From assembly GCA_016183865.1 (NCBI GenBank), contig JACPDT010000006.1, positions 1-34,008 on the forward strand: a stretch of 34,008 bases of DNA, given 5' to 3'. Shown in pieces: positions 7,501 through 15,096 of the stretch (within the stretch, counting starts at the first letter, position 1; the number at the start of each line of letters is the position of its first letter). The DNA comes from Armatimonadota bacterium (GTDB lineage: Bacteria > Vulcanimicrobiota > JACPDT01). The notes under the pieces are model-generated. The model searched no databases, had not been told where the DNA came from, and saw nothing but the letters and a program-made list of their open reading frames with translations. A program made the translations under genes and the position numbers.

Positions 7501-9031
7501 CCCGCATTTGAGAAGAAACAGGAACAGAGAAATGACCCCTCCCTGAACCCATCTCTATGGTGGCGGTCAGCACTGTCTGATCGTTTTGAATGAGATCCAG
7601 ATAAACGGCGCCCGATGGACGGGTGGAAAGGATCGTGCCTGAGAGGATTTCCCCCTGTTTCAGAAGGGAGCGATCCGGGCGGATCAACACGCTGTCAGGT
7701 GTTCCCTTCTGCGGGAGGGCCCTCTGAATCTCGACCTTGTTTCCTTTACTGTCCGTAACTCTCAGAAACAGCGTTGTCTCTCTTCCTGACTGCGGAGTCA
7801 CCTGCACCTCTGCGAAACCTTCGGCGTCCGTGTGAACAGAGATTCTTTTCCCCTGAAACGCGCCGCTGAGAAAGGCCGGCGCTCCCTTGCCGTCAGGGTA
7901 GGATGTCATGATGTAAATGGCATTGGAAAGACCCTTCGAGAGGCTTCCCCCTTCGGGAAAAATGTCCACAACCAGGGGCTGAGGGGCAACGGTGACTGAG
8001 CGATGAGAGACTTCCTTGTGCTGGGCTGTGTCGGTTGCGGAGATCTCCACGGCGAGCCAGCCCTTTCCTTTTTCCAGGGGGATTCCCACAAGATAGCTCG
8101 GGACGGTGAACTCAAAGGAGAAGGCGCCCTCGGAGTCGGTCTTCCCCTGGATCCGGGCCGTTTCCTTTGATTGCACATCAAAGGACCGAACAACAATCTC
8201 CACCTGCGCCCCTTTCACCGGTTTCCCGAAAAAGTACCGGACAACGATATTTCCTTTCACTGTTTCACCCGGCAAATAGAAGGATCGGGCAAAAGTGGGA
8301 ACGATCTTGAACTTGGGAAGGACATAGCGTTTTACGGTGACGCTTTTCTCGTCCCGGGCGTCATCGAGGATGGCCCGAACGTGGTATTCCCCGAGATTCA
8401 CCTCGTCGGCAAGGGTGAAGGCAAAGGAAGCCACGCCGAAGCGGGATGTGTCGCTCTTGTGTTTGCCTACCTTGTTCCCCTTGGAGTCCTCAATCTCGAA
8501 GACCAGTGTGCGACCTGAAAGGGGCGCAAGGGTCCCTTCCGAGAGACACAAGGCCCGCAGGTGCATGGTCTGCCCGGGCTGATAGAGGGGTTTGTCTGTG
8601 GAAAGAAGGATGCGCCTTCCCTCCTGCACCTGAACAGGGAAAGAGGCGACAGGCTTATCAGGAAAATCATCCTGAAAGAGGGCGAGGGTTCCTTCACCCG
8701 CAAGCTGAGCAGGGATCAGGCCGTGAACCGGAAGGTTTCCAAGAGAGTCGGTCTTGCCCGAGAATAGAGTGCGCTTGCCACATTTCCCTGAAAGGACCAG
8801 TGAGAAGGACCGATTCGCAGCAGGCTTCTCGCTTCCCCCGTAAAACGCCATGACCCGCACGGCAAACGGGCTTCCCGCCAGAAGCCGGCTCTGCCCAAGG
8901 ATTCGGACCTCGCAGGGGATTTTCGCGCCATGGGGTACACCCCCGGTAAAGGCGAGGTCCCTGTCGGCAAAATAGGCGCACAACAAGGTGACAACAAGGG
9001 TGGCAACCAGGAATGGTAGATTTTTTCCCAC
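4529..9031 (-). CDS. Alpha-2-macroglobulin family protein with thioester and pseudopilin-like insert
   Basis: A 1500-residue exported protease-trap protein. The N-terminus (FLVATLVVTLLCAYF) is a signal peptide or membrane anchor; the Cys there does not form a good lipobox. Beta-sandwich macroglobulin (MG) domains follow, with typical phrases such as STDKPLYQPGQTMHLRA and YVLPKFKI. The thioester motif G-C-F-E-Q is intact (C1022, Q1025), so covalent capture of attacking proteases is plausible. After it comes an alpha-helical thioester domain (WSNVPNSALPSTAYITWAL) and a C-terminal receptor-binding-like domain. Between MG domains, residues about 661-745 hold DPWGRPYW (D705 onward) and SLGPDGRLHTADD, the C-terminal signature of type II secretion G-type pseudopilins, near where the bait region is expected. 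The start is GTG with AAGGAGGGG upstream. No pbpC partner, commonly paired in enterobacteria, is adjacent. Confidence 0.93.
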   Translation of the reverse strand: MGKNLPFLVATLVVTLLCAYFADRDLAFTGGVPHGAKIPCEVRILGQSRLLAGSPFAVRVMAFYGGSEKPAANRSFSLVLSGKCGKRTLFSGKTDSLGNLPVHGLIPAQLAGEGTLALFQDDFPDKPVASFPVQVQEGRRILLSTDKPLYQPGQTMHLRALCLSEGTLAPLSGRTLVFEIEDSKGNKVGKHKSDTSRFGVASFAFTLADEVNLGEYHVRAILDDARDEKSVTVKRYVLPKFKIVPTFARSFYLPGETVKGNIVVRYFFGKPVKGAQVEIVVRSFDVQSKETARIQGKTDSEGAFSFEFTVPSYLVGIPLEKGKGWLAVEISATDTAQHKEVSHRSVTVAPQPLVVDIFPEGGSLSKGLSNAIYIMTSYPDGKGAPAFLSGAFQGKRISVHTDAEGFAEVQVTPQSGRETTLFLRVTDSKGNKVEIQRALPQKGTPDSVLIRPDRSLLKQGEILSGTILSTRPSGAVYLDLIQNDQTVLTATIEMGSGRGHFSVPVSSQMRGLMTLHAYQISRDGNSVRDTRRIFVQPSGDLKVAVSLDKKTYRPGESALIGFHVTDPKGGPKVSALGVDIVDESLFYLAEQKPGLERVYFLLEKELLSPGYEIHGFTFPDVAAQSAPVPRKEKLSRALFSQLPEKDLYPVKLDSSQLKRQQMFSQWPSLLDALRRHSTRHGYPLKRAWATVLSQEGLLRKDQILDPWGRPYWIEEFTEKGAPKVLSLGPDGRLHTADDMEISNLYAMRYFELDGRALLRDGIVMNGPMGGAMPVPEAKAEAGEMLKPATSTPTTGAKDQEAPRVREYFPETLYTNPQVITDDRGNASIRVPLADSITTWRLRAFASSLQGEMGYGQKPIRVFQDFFVDPDLPVRLTQGDRISIPVAVYNYLRKPQIVRISLEKDSWFEPIGETVKSLALKPNEVTVAYFPIRATGIGVKNLTITAKGTVLSDAVRRSIEVVPDGEEIIVSKSDRLRGEVTVPVEIPGEAIDGSGKILVTVYPGIFSQVVEGMDALLRMPGGCFEQTSSTTYPNVLVLQYLRKTGKITPEIRMKADGFINAGYQRLLTFEVPGGGFSVFGQAPANPILTAFGLMEFSDMAQVHEVDPALIARTRSWLFSQQDKDGAWGAGRQGFYAEGWSNVPNSALPSTAYITWALLETGDRSPQTEKGANYIAKHLDEARDPYTLALCANALASHSPTDKATEDAVERLLKMRVDEKDGTFWKSTIATAAYSTGTAADIETTALAIHALLRAGTHPEIANRGITWLVQGKDAYGTWHTTQSTVLALRTMILSLEKASEKVDGQVTIAINGVKSASFRITPDNYDVVHQVDLKSETRKGKNTILLTMTGQGNCMFKVAGKYHIPWEKTRMASEEMLDIHVSYDRTELAKADTVTCKVKVRNLSKKTANMVMLDLGVPPGFEVQAGDFDELVGSQKIQKYSLTGRQIVLYLERIEAGKEFTLSYRLKAKYPLRAKTPSSRAYLYYDPKVSAESLPVTLEVR

Positions 9032-9178
9032 GAGTAACCCCTCCTTCGCCGGTCTTCCGGTTTGAAGGGTTTTGACGCGATAATTTGGTTCGTATTTCGG
9101 GGGGATTTATTGCAGGCTGAAAAAAAGCGCACCCTGCCAGTATCCGGAAAGAAGTAATCAGTGGTTGAGTTCAGAGGA

Positions 9179-9877
9179 TTACTTGACAGCTATCCACTCG
9201 GAGTTTGTACCATATCCAAGGTGGTGATCAGGATATTCCACAACCACGGCCCGCTCGATGGTCCTGCCCTTGAGAATACCCTGGCCATCGAGAGTCCCCT
9301 CGGCGGCTATGGGGTTCTCGATTGAACAGTAAAACAGTTTGACGGGGATTTGCTGATCGGGGTCTTGTGGGTTGACGGCAACGGCCTGTCCATATCCGTA
9401 AACCCGTTCTTTGAGGATTCCGGAGTGACTCGGAAGGGGGGGATCGGGGTGGTCTACAAGGTGAATCTTGCCGAACCCCAGTCCCTCTTCCAGGTTATCT
9501 GTTCCGGGGGAATGCAGCAGGGCGCCTTCGGAAATCCACGAGGCCCGAGAGGGTTCCGGCCGAAGAATAATTCCGTATTCAGTCGCAATGGTGCGTTCAC
9601 TCAATTTGCGCAAGTCCAGGACTTGTGACTCATCCTCCACTGCAACACTACCTTTACCCGGACTGCCATCCATGAATCTCTCATCAAACTGGAGAAGTGA
9701 GGTAACCTCCCGGAGAACTGTGGACTTTAATTGAAAAGCTTCGGACGTGCCTGGTGCTTCCGGAGTCACAGGGGCAGTCTCTATGTGTTCCACCCATTCA
9801 GGGATTTCGCAATCCGGCTTCCGGCGCATACACTCTGTGAGTTGAACGTGGGGTTGTGTCAACCGCTGAATGGCCAT
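9179..9877 (-). CDS. Protein of unknown function, 232 residues
   Basis: I do not recognise a family. A longer frame exists upstream, but ATG 9877 is preceded at good spacing by a strong AGGAGG (minus-strand GACAGGAGGAACAATAGAG), so translation very likely starts there. The protein has no transmembrane segment or signal peptide and is rich in Pro, Glu and hydrophobic beta-type stretches (KIHLVDHPDPPLP; VKLFYCSIENPIAAEG; RAVVVEYPDHHLGYG). The N-terminal 35 residues carry CMRRKPDCEIPEWVEHIE. It lies upstream of the macroglobulin on the same strand with about 150 bases between, so co-transcription is possible. No function is assigned. Confidence 0.7.
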   Translation of the reverse strand: MAIQRLTQPHVQLTECMRRKPDCEIPEWVEHIETAPVTPEAPGTSEAFQLKSTVLREVTSLLQFDERFMDGSPGKGSVAVEDESQVLDLRKLSERTIATEYGIILRPEPSRASWISEGALLHSPGTDNLEEGLGFGKIHLVDHPDPPLPSHSGILKERVYGYGQAVAVNPQDPDQQIPVKLFYCSIENPIAAEGTLDGQGILKGRTIERAVVVEYPDHHLGYGTNSEWIAVK

Positions 9878-10461
9878 CTCTATTGTTCCTCCTGTCGGGA
9901 TTCCGCATTTTCTTGAGAGTACCACATTTTTCTCAGAGAATGCTCGTTTCCGGATCACACAGGCGTCAAATAGATTGACACAAGTTGAACAATTTGAAAT
10001 TCTCCCCTTTGACAACCCGTGCTTTGCCTGGCAAAATAACAATACAAATGGAACACATGTTCGACGGCAGAAGCCCGGAAGTGCCGGTGCGGCTACCTCT
10101 GAAGATGCGGATGCAGTATTGCTTGGGCCTTTCTCAAGCCGATCTCTCGGGGCTGGAGAGCAAAATTCGAGTCGGAGGATCAATCGCTCTGAAAAAAGAT
10201 GTCTACGTTCTCTTCCGCTTCCCAATTGGTCCTGTAAAAAAATAACCGGTTACCTTGTCTCCTCATTTGGGGGGACTCGGGCGCCAGTGTGAAGGGCGCG
10301 TGGAAGATCACGAGAAGTTTGCTTTCCTCTCGACCTCCCCCACCTGTGAGGAAGGCAAGATGGGGTAGGGGACAGGAACCGCCCAGGTTCTACCAGAACT
10401 TGCAAAACAAGAGCAAGAAGGCGTGTATGGCTGAAGCCGGTTAGAAGAGGAGAGAGTTGCC
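9878..10461 (+). other. Long intergenic region with a candidate promoter and a weak PilZ-like ORF
   Basis: About 580 bases without a well-supported gene. TTGACA at 10009-10014 and CAAAAT at 10032-10037 are 17 bases apart on the plus strand. Only ten bases later ATG 10048 opens a 65-codon frame ending at 10245. Its product (VPVRLPLKMRMQY then VGGSIALKKDVYVLFRFPI) vaguely resembles the first half of a PilZ domain, but it lacks the second half and has no ribosome binding site. It could be a leaderless gene, a degenerate remnant, or nothing. A second TTGACA is at 9975-9980 without a good -10. From 10246 to the next gene I see nothing definite. Confidence 0.25.
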
Positions 10462-11769
10462 GTGTTGAAGAGACTCCTGGTTGCGTTTGCGCTGTTCATC
10501 GTCATGGTTTTCGGAGGGATTGAAATCTGGCTGGCCAGTTACAGGGTGACGGATCCGGCGAAGGCCGAGCAGATATACAACGATACCGTTGTGAAGGTGC
10601 GGGCCAGAGACGCTCTAGCTCAGGACACCGGCAAGAACGGCTTCGGCGATTTCCAGAAACTGCTGCAAATTAGGCCCGACGAGGACGGAAGGCCCTGTTA
10701 CAAGGCTTTATCAGACTGGTCATATCCGGCCACAGGAAAGAAAGATTCGGACATCCTTGTGGCCTACGGGACGAGCTCCCGGAAGATCCGGGAAGCGGTG
10801 AAAGTCTTCGAGAGCGTCCTTCCAACGGTAATCGCAGTGCTTGCTAAGACCAACTTCCTCTGGCCGTCGGAGTTGGACCAGGGACCAAACAGAACACCCC
10901 GCCCATTCCTCGAGATGCGAGCCTTGGCGCAGAACCTGGTGGGTTATTCGGAATACTGCGAAGTGACGGGCAAGCATCCGCAGGCGCTGAACAATTATCT
11001 TTGGACGCTGGAGTTCGGCTCGAAAGTGGGCCAGAACGGCGGCCTCATGCCAAGCATGATCGGTATCGGCATCAACGCCATCGGACTGGAAGGCGCAATA
11101 GGATTTCTCGGCCGCTCACCCGAACTGACTCGCGAAGATTATCGCTCCGCCCTGGCCCGGCTGGAGGCTCTCCCTCTGACGCCGCAGACCTTCCTGGATC
11201 GAATGGATGAGGAATACGTCCTTAATCTTATCACCGTTGACATTCTCGGGAAGAACAGGAATGGGAAGACCGATGAATCCTCTGTCGGTGACCTGCTCTT
11301 GAAGTTACCAGGCTTACTGGCCCGTGAGCGGAAGGTACTTCAGAACATATATCTGGCGCAGCGTCCCAGCATCGAGAAATTGCATCCCCCCTTCCAGGAC
11401 GGTACAGATGTGCAAAACCTGGTGAAACGCAGCCGCTCCATGCTTGCAGCGATTCTCGTACCCAACTCGGACCGGGCCGTTATCCAATTTGACTATGCGC
11501 TAACCAGGATCGGTGGATTCAAGCTGCTTTGCGGAATAGAGCTATACAACCTGGAGCAGGGTTCGTATCCCGATACCCTCGAACAGCTCGTGCCCCGTGT
11601 GCTGAAGGTGCTTCCACAAAACTTCGCTAACGATGACGGCAAGTTCACGTATAAGAGGCGGGGTGACGACTTCGAGTTGTCGCTGGGGTTGAGCCCGACC
11701 ACGGCAAAGGTCTTCGGAAAAAAGGGGGCCGTCAGCATAGATCTACATCCACCTCCACCCCGGAAATGA
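10462..11769 (+). CDS. Membrane-anchored protein with pseudopilin-like C-terminus, unknown function
   Basis: 435 residues. Residues about 4-26 form one strong hydrophobic segment followed by the periplasmic or external bulk, so this is a single-pass protein or one with an uncleaved signal. The middle is mostly helical and unassigned. Residues about 354-415 (ELYNLEQGSYPDTLEQLVP, then VLPQNFANDDGKFTYKRR and DDFELSLG) follow the pattern of type II secretion G-type pseudopilin C-terminal segments, which occur at the end of large single-anchor proteins in some phyla. The end is Pro-rich with basic residues (PPPPRK). GTG 10462 is preceded by AGGAGAG; TTG 10465 is the alternative. The macroglobulin carries a similar module, which may mean a shared extracellular theme. 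Confidence 0.75.
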   Translation: MLKRLLVAFALFIVMVFGGIEIWLASYRVTDPAKAEQIYNDTVVKVRARDALAQDTGKNGFGDFQKLLQIRPDEDGRPCYKALSDWSYPATGKKDSDILVAYGTSSRKIREAVKVFESVLPTVIAVLAKTNFLWPSELDQGPNRTPRPFLEMRALAQNLVGYSEYCEVTGKHPQALNNYLWTLEFGSKVGQNGGLMPSMIGIGINAIGLEGAIGFLGRSPELTREDYRSALARLEALPLTPQTFLDRMDEEYVLNLITVDILGKNRNGKTDESSVGDLLLKLPGLLARERKVLQNIYLAQRPSIEKLHPPFQDGTDVQNLVKRSRSMLAAILVPNSDRAVIQFDYALTRIGGFKLLCGIELYNLEQGSYPDTLEQLVPRVLKVLPQNFANDDGKFTYKRRGDDFELSLGLSPTTAKVFGKKGAVSIDLHPPPPRK

Positions 11770-11802
11770 CGGTGCGTGTTCCAAATGTTTACAACAAAGC
11801 AA

Positions 11803-11831
11803 TTGCATTGCCGGCAAAAGCAGGCTATTAT
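11803..11831 (+). promoter_or_regulatory. Sigma70-type promoter for the 11871 and 12157 small genes
   Basis: TTGCAT at 11803-11808 and TATTAT at 11826-11831 are separated by exactly 17 bases. Transcription would begin near 11838, giving a leader of about 33 bases before an excellent GAGGAGGG ribosome binding site and ATG 11871. This is among the best promoter matches in the window. Confidence 0.6.
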
Positions 11832-11870
11832 GGAATCACTTCAGTCTTGTGATGAGGAGGGAATCCAAGA

Positions 11871-12089
11871 ATGGAAATCGAGAGAACGGCCTTAGCCCGA
11901 TCTCACAACATCAGCGGGCGCAAGCATCTCAGAAAAAAAGAGACAGATGATGCAACAGACCTGTTGAATCAAAGAGATATGGTGGAAATCAGAATAGCCG
12001 ACGATCCTGATTTCGGCACCGGAAGACGAATATTCAAAACGCCGAAGGACACCGATACAAGTGTGCCTCCCGGCTCGGTTCCGTGGTAG
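11871..12089 (+). CDS. Small charged protein of unknown function
   Basis: 72 residues, highly charged and hydrophilic (ISGRKHLRKKETDDATDLL; MVEIRIADDPDFGTGRR) with a Pro-rich end. It has no cysteine, signal peptide or membrane segment. Expression is supported by a promoter at 11803-11831 and by GAGGAGGG at good spacing before ATG. It is followed 67 bases later by another small gene with an equally strong ribosome binding site, so the two are probably co-transcribed. I recognise no family. It faces the radical SAM operon on the opposite strand, so a peptide-substrate role is conceivable but not shown. Confidence 0.6.
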   Translation: MEIERTALARSHNISGRKHLRKKETDDATDLLNQRDMVEIRIADDPDFGTGRRIFKTPKDTDTSVPPGSVPW

Positions 12090-12156
12090 AGACGGGACAA
12101 CGATAGAATAACAGCAGATACGGAAAATCTGCGGCAATTCGAAGGAGGATCAGGTC

Positions 12157-12576
12157 ATGAGAATCGGACTCGACGGCTTTAACCCCGCGGAAGGTCTGCG
12201 TCCCATCAAGGGCGACATGAAAGTAGTCAATGATGTGACGGAAAAAGACACATTTACCAAATCGGACAAATCCGTAAGCGGCTTTTTCCACAACCTCGGG
12301 GAAAAGATCAAGCACCTCTTTTCCGGCGGTGAAGAGGCGCCGAAGGAATCGGGAGGATGGGGGCCCAAGCCTGATGGAACGGGATATCAATGGTACCCTG
12401 AATCCAGCCCGCCTGCTCCGCTTTCTTCCGAGGGCCACTGGATTCTCGATACGGCGTGCGGCGCCGCGGACTGGTTCTGGCAAAAGGATGCGAAACCTGC
12501 GCCCAAGCCTGAGTCCCCAAATTCCGCGAATTCAACCTCAACGAGAGGAAGCTACACCTTCGATTCCTCCTGCTGA
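12157..12576 (+). CDS. Small protein of unknown function ending in Cys, facing a radical SAM gene
   Basis: 139 residues behind a near-ideal GAAGGAGG ribosome binding site. The N-terminal half is charged (MRIGLDGFNPAEGLRPIKGD; DKSVSGFFHNLGEKIKHLF). The second half is low-complexity, rich in Pro, Gly, Ser and aromatics (GGWGPKPDGTGYQWYPESS; CGAADWFWQKD; PAPKPE), ending YTFDSSC with a C-terminal cysteine. There is no signal peptide or transmembrane helix. A leader-plus-core layout of this sort, beside a SPASM radical SAM enzyme, would suit a modified peptide precursor, but the genes are convergent rather than in one operon and I cannot name a precursor family. Function is not assigned. Confidence 0.6.
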   Translation: MRIGLDGFNPAEGLRPIKGDMKVVNDVTEKDTFTKSDKSVSGFFHNLGEKIKHLFSGGEEAPKESGGWGPKPDGTGYQWYPESSPPAPLSSEGHWILDTACGAADWFWQKDAKPAPKPESPNSANSTSTRGSYTFDSSC

Positions 12577-12591
12577 TGGTCTTCGGCACGT

Positions 12592-12620
12592 CCGGGTGAG
12601 AGGCGATCCCTCCTACCCGG
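12592..12620. terminator. Hairpin between convergent genes, possible bidirectional terminator
   Basis: CCGGGT (12592-12597) pairs with ACCCGG (12615-12620), and inside it GAGG pairs with CCTC around a five-base loop. It lies in the gap between the convergent genes ending at 12576 (+) and 12613 (-) and includes the radical SAM stop codon. It lacks a T-run on either side, so termination strength is uncertain. Confidence 0.4.
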
Positions 12621-14013
12621 GGGCGCTGTTGACAAGCCATCGAAGTGAATCTTCATCCTCATTTCTGAGCTTTATGTAAAACCGCATGGCTTCGATGATC
12701 ATGGCCTTTCGCCTGATACATTCCATCCTGTTGCATCCGAAAGCTTCTCCCGAAGCGGCGAGGGAGCGATGATAACAGGGTCCGCCGCAGAGGAGCCTCG
12801 CCCAGCAGCTTGAGCATTCCGGACGATTCTCGACAGGCACTCTGTATGGGGCAAGCTTGTCTCCCTCTATGGCGGAATCTTCGATCATTCCAAGAAGAAA
12901 CCGCTTGTCCCCATAAAAATGATGGCAGGCATAAACGGCGCCTTCGGGCGATACGGCCAGACTGTCAATTCCCGCACGACATCGGCTGAAGGATGGTTTT
13001 CTTGCATGAATATTTCTCACGATGTCGGAGAGGGGGATGATCCGTAAATAGGCCCTGCTTCTCGCCTTAAGGTAAAGGAACTCAAAGGCCCCTCGGTATT
13101 TTCCTCTATACATTTCTGTAAGTTTCGCCTCACTGTCGGTTTCCTTCGCCCCCTTCGCATCATACAGCTCGGTCAGGTCTATCACATTGAACCCCATGGC
13201 TGTGAGTCTTACGATTCTTCCCTCCAGGTCGCTTTTCAGCGTATCTATCGTTGTGGCCACATACTTGTATGGATTGTCGTATCTTGAGAAAAAGTCCGGA
13301 AGGTTTTTCAGGATTCGCTCAAAGCTTCCTGTTCCGTCGGGAAAGAGCCTGTTGCAATCGTGCTCATCCCTGTCTCCGTCAAGGGTCAACTTCAGGCCAA
13401 TTTTGTATCGCGTGCAGAGATCAATGATTTCTCTCCGCAGCAGAGTAGCGTTTGTAGTGACAGCCATGGAAAGGCTCTTTCCTCTTTTTCTCAGCCTTTC
13501 CCCCCATTTTCCCCCTGCCTCCAGAATCTCCGGTTTGATCAAGGGCTCCCCGCCGATGAAATACAATTCATAAGAAGGCGTCTCTTTGCCGCTCCTTTCG
13601 AAGAAATCAACCAGCCTCAGAAAAGTCGCCATTGACATGTCTTTTTCTTCGGGGGAGTAAAGATTAAAATCAAAGTTGTTGTAACAATAGGTGCAAGCCA
13701 AATTGCACCTCATCGTATTGGCGAGGATGATTCTTCCGACAGGCACGGTATCAGGCAGGGGCGAAGGGATCAACCTCTCCAGGAGGCCCCTCTTCTCAAG
13801 GACTTCCATATTCTGAAGAACCTCGTCCACATACCCGTCCGGGTACCCCTGGGGCTTGCCGTTTCCGGACGCAAGGTCAGTGAGGATTCTCCCAAAATTC
13901 TCGTCATATTCCACAATGGTCATACTGCGCGGGAAATAATAGAACGGTCTTCCATCCAGCGAGTAGAACTTTTCCCATTCCAGATTTCCGATGAGGGAGT
14001 TTGCGCCCATCAT
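12613..14013 (-). CDS. Radical SAM/SPASM-domain peptide-modifying enzyme
   Basis: 466 residues. The radical SAM [4Fe-4S] motif CxxxCxxC is C103-N-L-A-C107-T-Y-C110, followed by GGEP at 154-157 and VTTNATLL, the usual SAM-barrel landmarks. The C-terminus has eight cysteines in SPASM order (C345, C363, C400, C403, C409, C413, C427, C432), which would hold auxiliary iron-sulfur clusters. Residues 1-90 look like a small winged-helix or RiPP-recognition-like part. Family members (anaerobic sulfatase maturases, QhpD-type and thioether-forming enzymes) modify peptides or proteins, so the substrate is probably a peptide. ATG 14013 has GGAAGG upstream. It is third in an operon, 66 bases after the CPCC gene. 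No sulfatase or quinohemoprotein partner is visible. Confidence 0.9.
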   Translation of the reverse strand: MMGANSLIGNLEWEKFYSLDGRPFYYFPRSMTIVEYDENFGRILTDLASGNGKPQGYPDGYVDEVLQNMEVLEKRGLLERLIPSPLPDTVPVGRIILANTMRCNLACTYCYNNFDFNLYSPEEKDMSMATFLRLVDFFERSGKETPSYELYFIGGEPLIKPEILEAGGKWGERLRKRGKSLSMAVTTNATLLRREIIDLCTRYKIGLKLTLDGDRDEHDCNRLFPDGTGSFERILKNLPDFFSRYDNPYKYVATTIDTLKSDLEGRIVRLTAMGFNVIDLTELYDAKGAKETDSEAKLTEMYRGKYRGAFEFLYLKARSRAYLRIIPLSDIVRNIHARKPSFSRCRAGIDSLAVSPEGAVYACHHFYGDKRFLLGMIEDSAIEGDKLAPYRVPVENRPECSSCWARLLCGGPCYHRSLAASGEAFGCNRMECIRRKAMIIEAMRFYIKLRNEDEDSLRWLVNSAPG

Positions 14014-14079
14014 GCAACCTTCCGGTTCAGTCAAAGTCTGTAGAGTAGTTTCTGTGGGGAAAGAGGGGTTCCTGTTCCA

Positions 14080-14337
14080 CTAAGTTCCGATCCCCTTCAA
14101 TTGTTCCGTCATGTCCCAGGCTTCGGGGCGTTTTTTGGGCTCGAACCACGTGCCGCCGCCCTCGATCCACTTCTGACGGAACTTATCCGCTCCCTCCGGG
14201 CGGGCATCTTCATAGCCGAACTCGCATCCGCAGCACGGGCAGATATCGTAGCTCGGAGTGGCGCCATCCTTCCCCCACGGGGGCTCTTTCAAATCGGGAT
14301 AGCCGCATATGGGGCACAAGTAACGCTTCTTGGGCAC
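14080..14337 (-). CDS. CPCC-family zinc-ribbon protein, candidate immunity protein
   Basis: 85 residues with the cysteine-rich CPCC architecture: YLCPICGYPDL, then PSYDICPCCGCEFGYED, giving two CxxC-type knuckles for one zinc, and a C-terminal WFEPKK segment. Proteins of this type are often encoded next to polymorphic or contact-dependent toxin genes and are thought to act as immunity proteins, though many are unassigned. Here the GTG start lies only nine bases after the stop of a gene whose product looks like a secreted nuclease toxin, with GGGGGG just upstream, so the pair is almost certainly co-translated. The toxin-immunity reading is inference from family context and spacing. Confidence 0.8.
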   Translation of the reverse strand: MPKKRYLCPICGYPDLKEPPWGKDGATPSYDICPCCGCEFGYEDARPEGADKFRQKWIEGGGTWFEPKKRPEAWDMTEQLKGIGT

Positions 14338-14346
14338 AGTTCCCCC

Positions 14347-14811
14347 CTATTTTCTGATCTGGGCATCGTAGTAATCCAGATTGGTGGGATATCGGTGGAT
14401 CTTCGAATCAGGCTTGAAATAGGTGCGAATGATGCCTTTACGGCTCACCACAAGGAACTCATTCGTACCCCTATTGTATGTGATGATATCCCCTGATCTG
14501 CGAGCGCCTTTTCCTCTCAAGATGGGGCCGCCGGTCGGCAGTAAAGCCAATTTCCGGGCGCCTTCAAGATACTCCTCAGGGGTCCGATATCCGAACTCGT
14601 GGCCATGCTTCTTGAAATGGGATGAGAGCTTGCCCCGGGCAAAATGGAGTTCCCCATGTTCTTGAGAAGCCTTTATCTGGGCTTTCGCCGTCTGCAAGGG
14701 GAACCTCGCGAGATCGGCTTGCCCGGCTCTTGCCGGAGTCAGCCCTGCCCAGGGCGCCACAAGCAACAGAAGGGCGATGATGACTGCCGAAACTCTGGCC
14801 ATAATTGGCAT
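14347..14811 (-). CDS. Signal-peptide protein with a BECR-type RNase toxin-like C-terminal domain
   Basis: 154 residues. The first 29 form a clear Sec signal peptide (AVIIALLLLVAPWAGL, cleavage likely after ARA). The mature part carries HFKKHGHEFGYRTPEEYLE, then RSGDIITYNRGTNEFLVVS, then GIIRTYFKPDSKIHRY. This is the pattern of C-terminal tRNase/RNase toxin domains of the barnase-EndoU-colicin E5-RelE (BECR) superfamily seen at the ends of CdiA-like and other polymorphic toxins. Unlike those, it is short and has its own signal peptide instead of a long delivery chain. ATG 14811 has GAGG at good spacing; ATG 14814 or GTG 14817 are alternatives. It is the first gene of the operon with the CPCC protein and radical SAM enzyme. 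The nuclease activity is inferred from sequence pattern only. Confidence 0.7.
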   Translation of the reverse strand: MPIMARVSAVIIALLLLVAPWAGLTPARAGQADLARFPLQTAKAQIKASQEHGELHFARGKLSSHFKKHGHEFGYRTPEEYLEGARKLALLPTGGPILRGKGARRSGDIITYNRGTNEFLVVSRKGIIRTYFKPDSKIHRYPTNLDYYDAQIRK

Positions 14812-15096
14812 CATCACCTCACGACGGGCGCACCCCAGCCGTCATACTCGCCACCGAGGTCTGCCCGTGAAATTCATCTCCAGGTGTGCGGCCTGCCGGG
14901 GACCTTTCCTTCCACATCGCATAAATTGATTTTCGGCGTTCTGATTAGCGACAATTAGAATTCCCCACTGCAAGGGACTACCGGGCCTGTTCTTAAACCG
15001 CATTCGTGAAAAGAAACTTCTCCTCATATGACGGTCATCCTTCCCTTCACAAGAGAGAAGATCAGAGGAGATTCCGGTGGCGGGAAGGAAGAATGA

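Noticed and set aside
9032-9178. Possible terminator (GCAGG/CCTGC around a T-run) between 9179 and the macroglobulin
   Set aside because: The T-run lies in the loop, not after the stem, so it does not look like an intrinsic terminator.
9878-10225. N-terminal extension of the 9179 gene to 348 residues
   Set aside because: The extension has no ribosome binding site and is Arg/Cys-rich noise, while ATG 9877 has an ideal AGGAGG.
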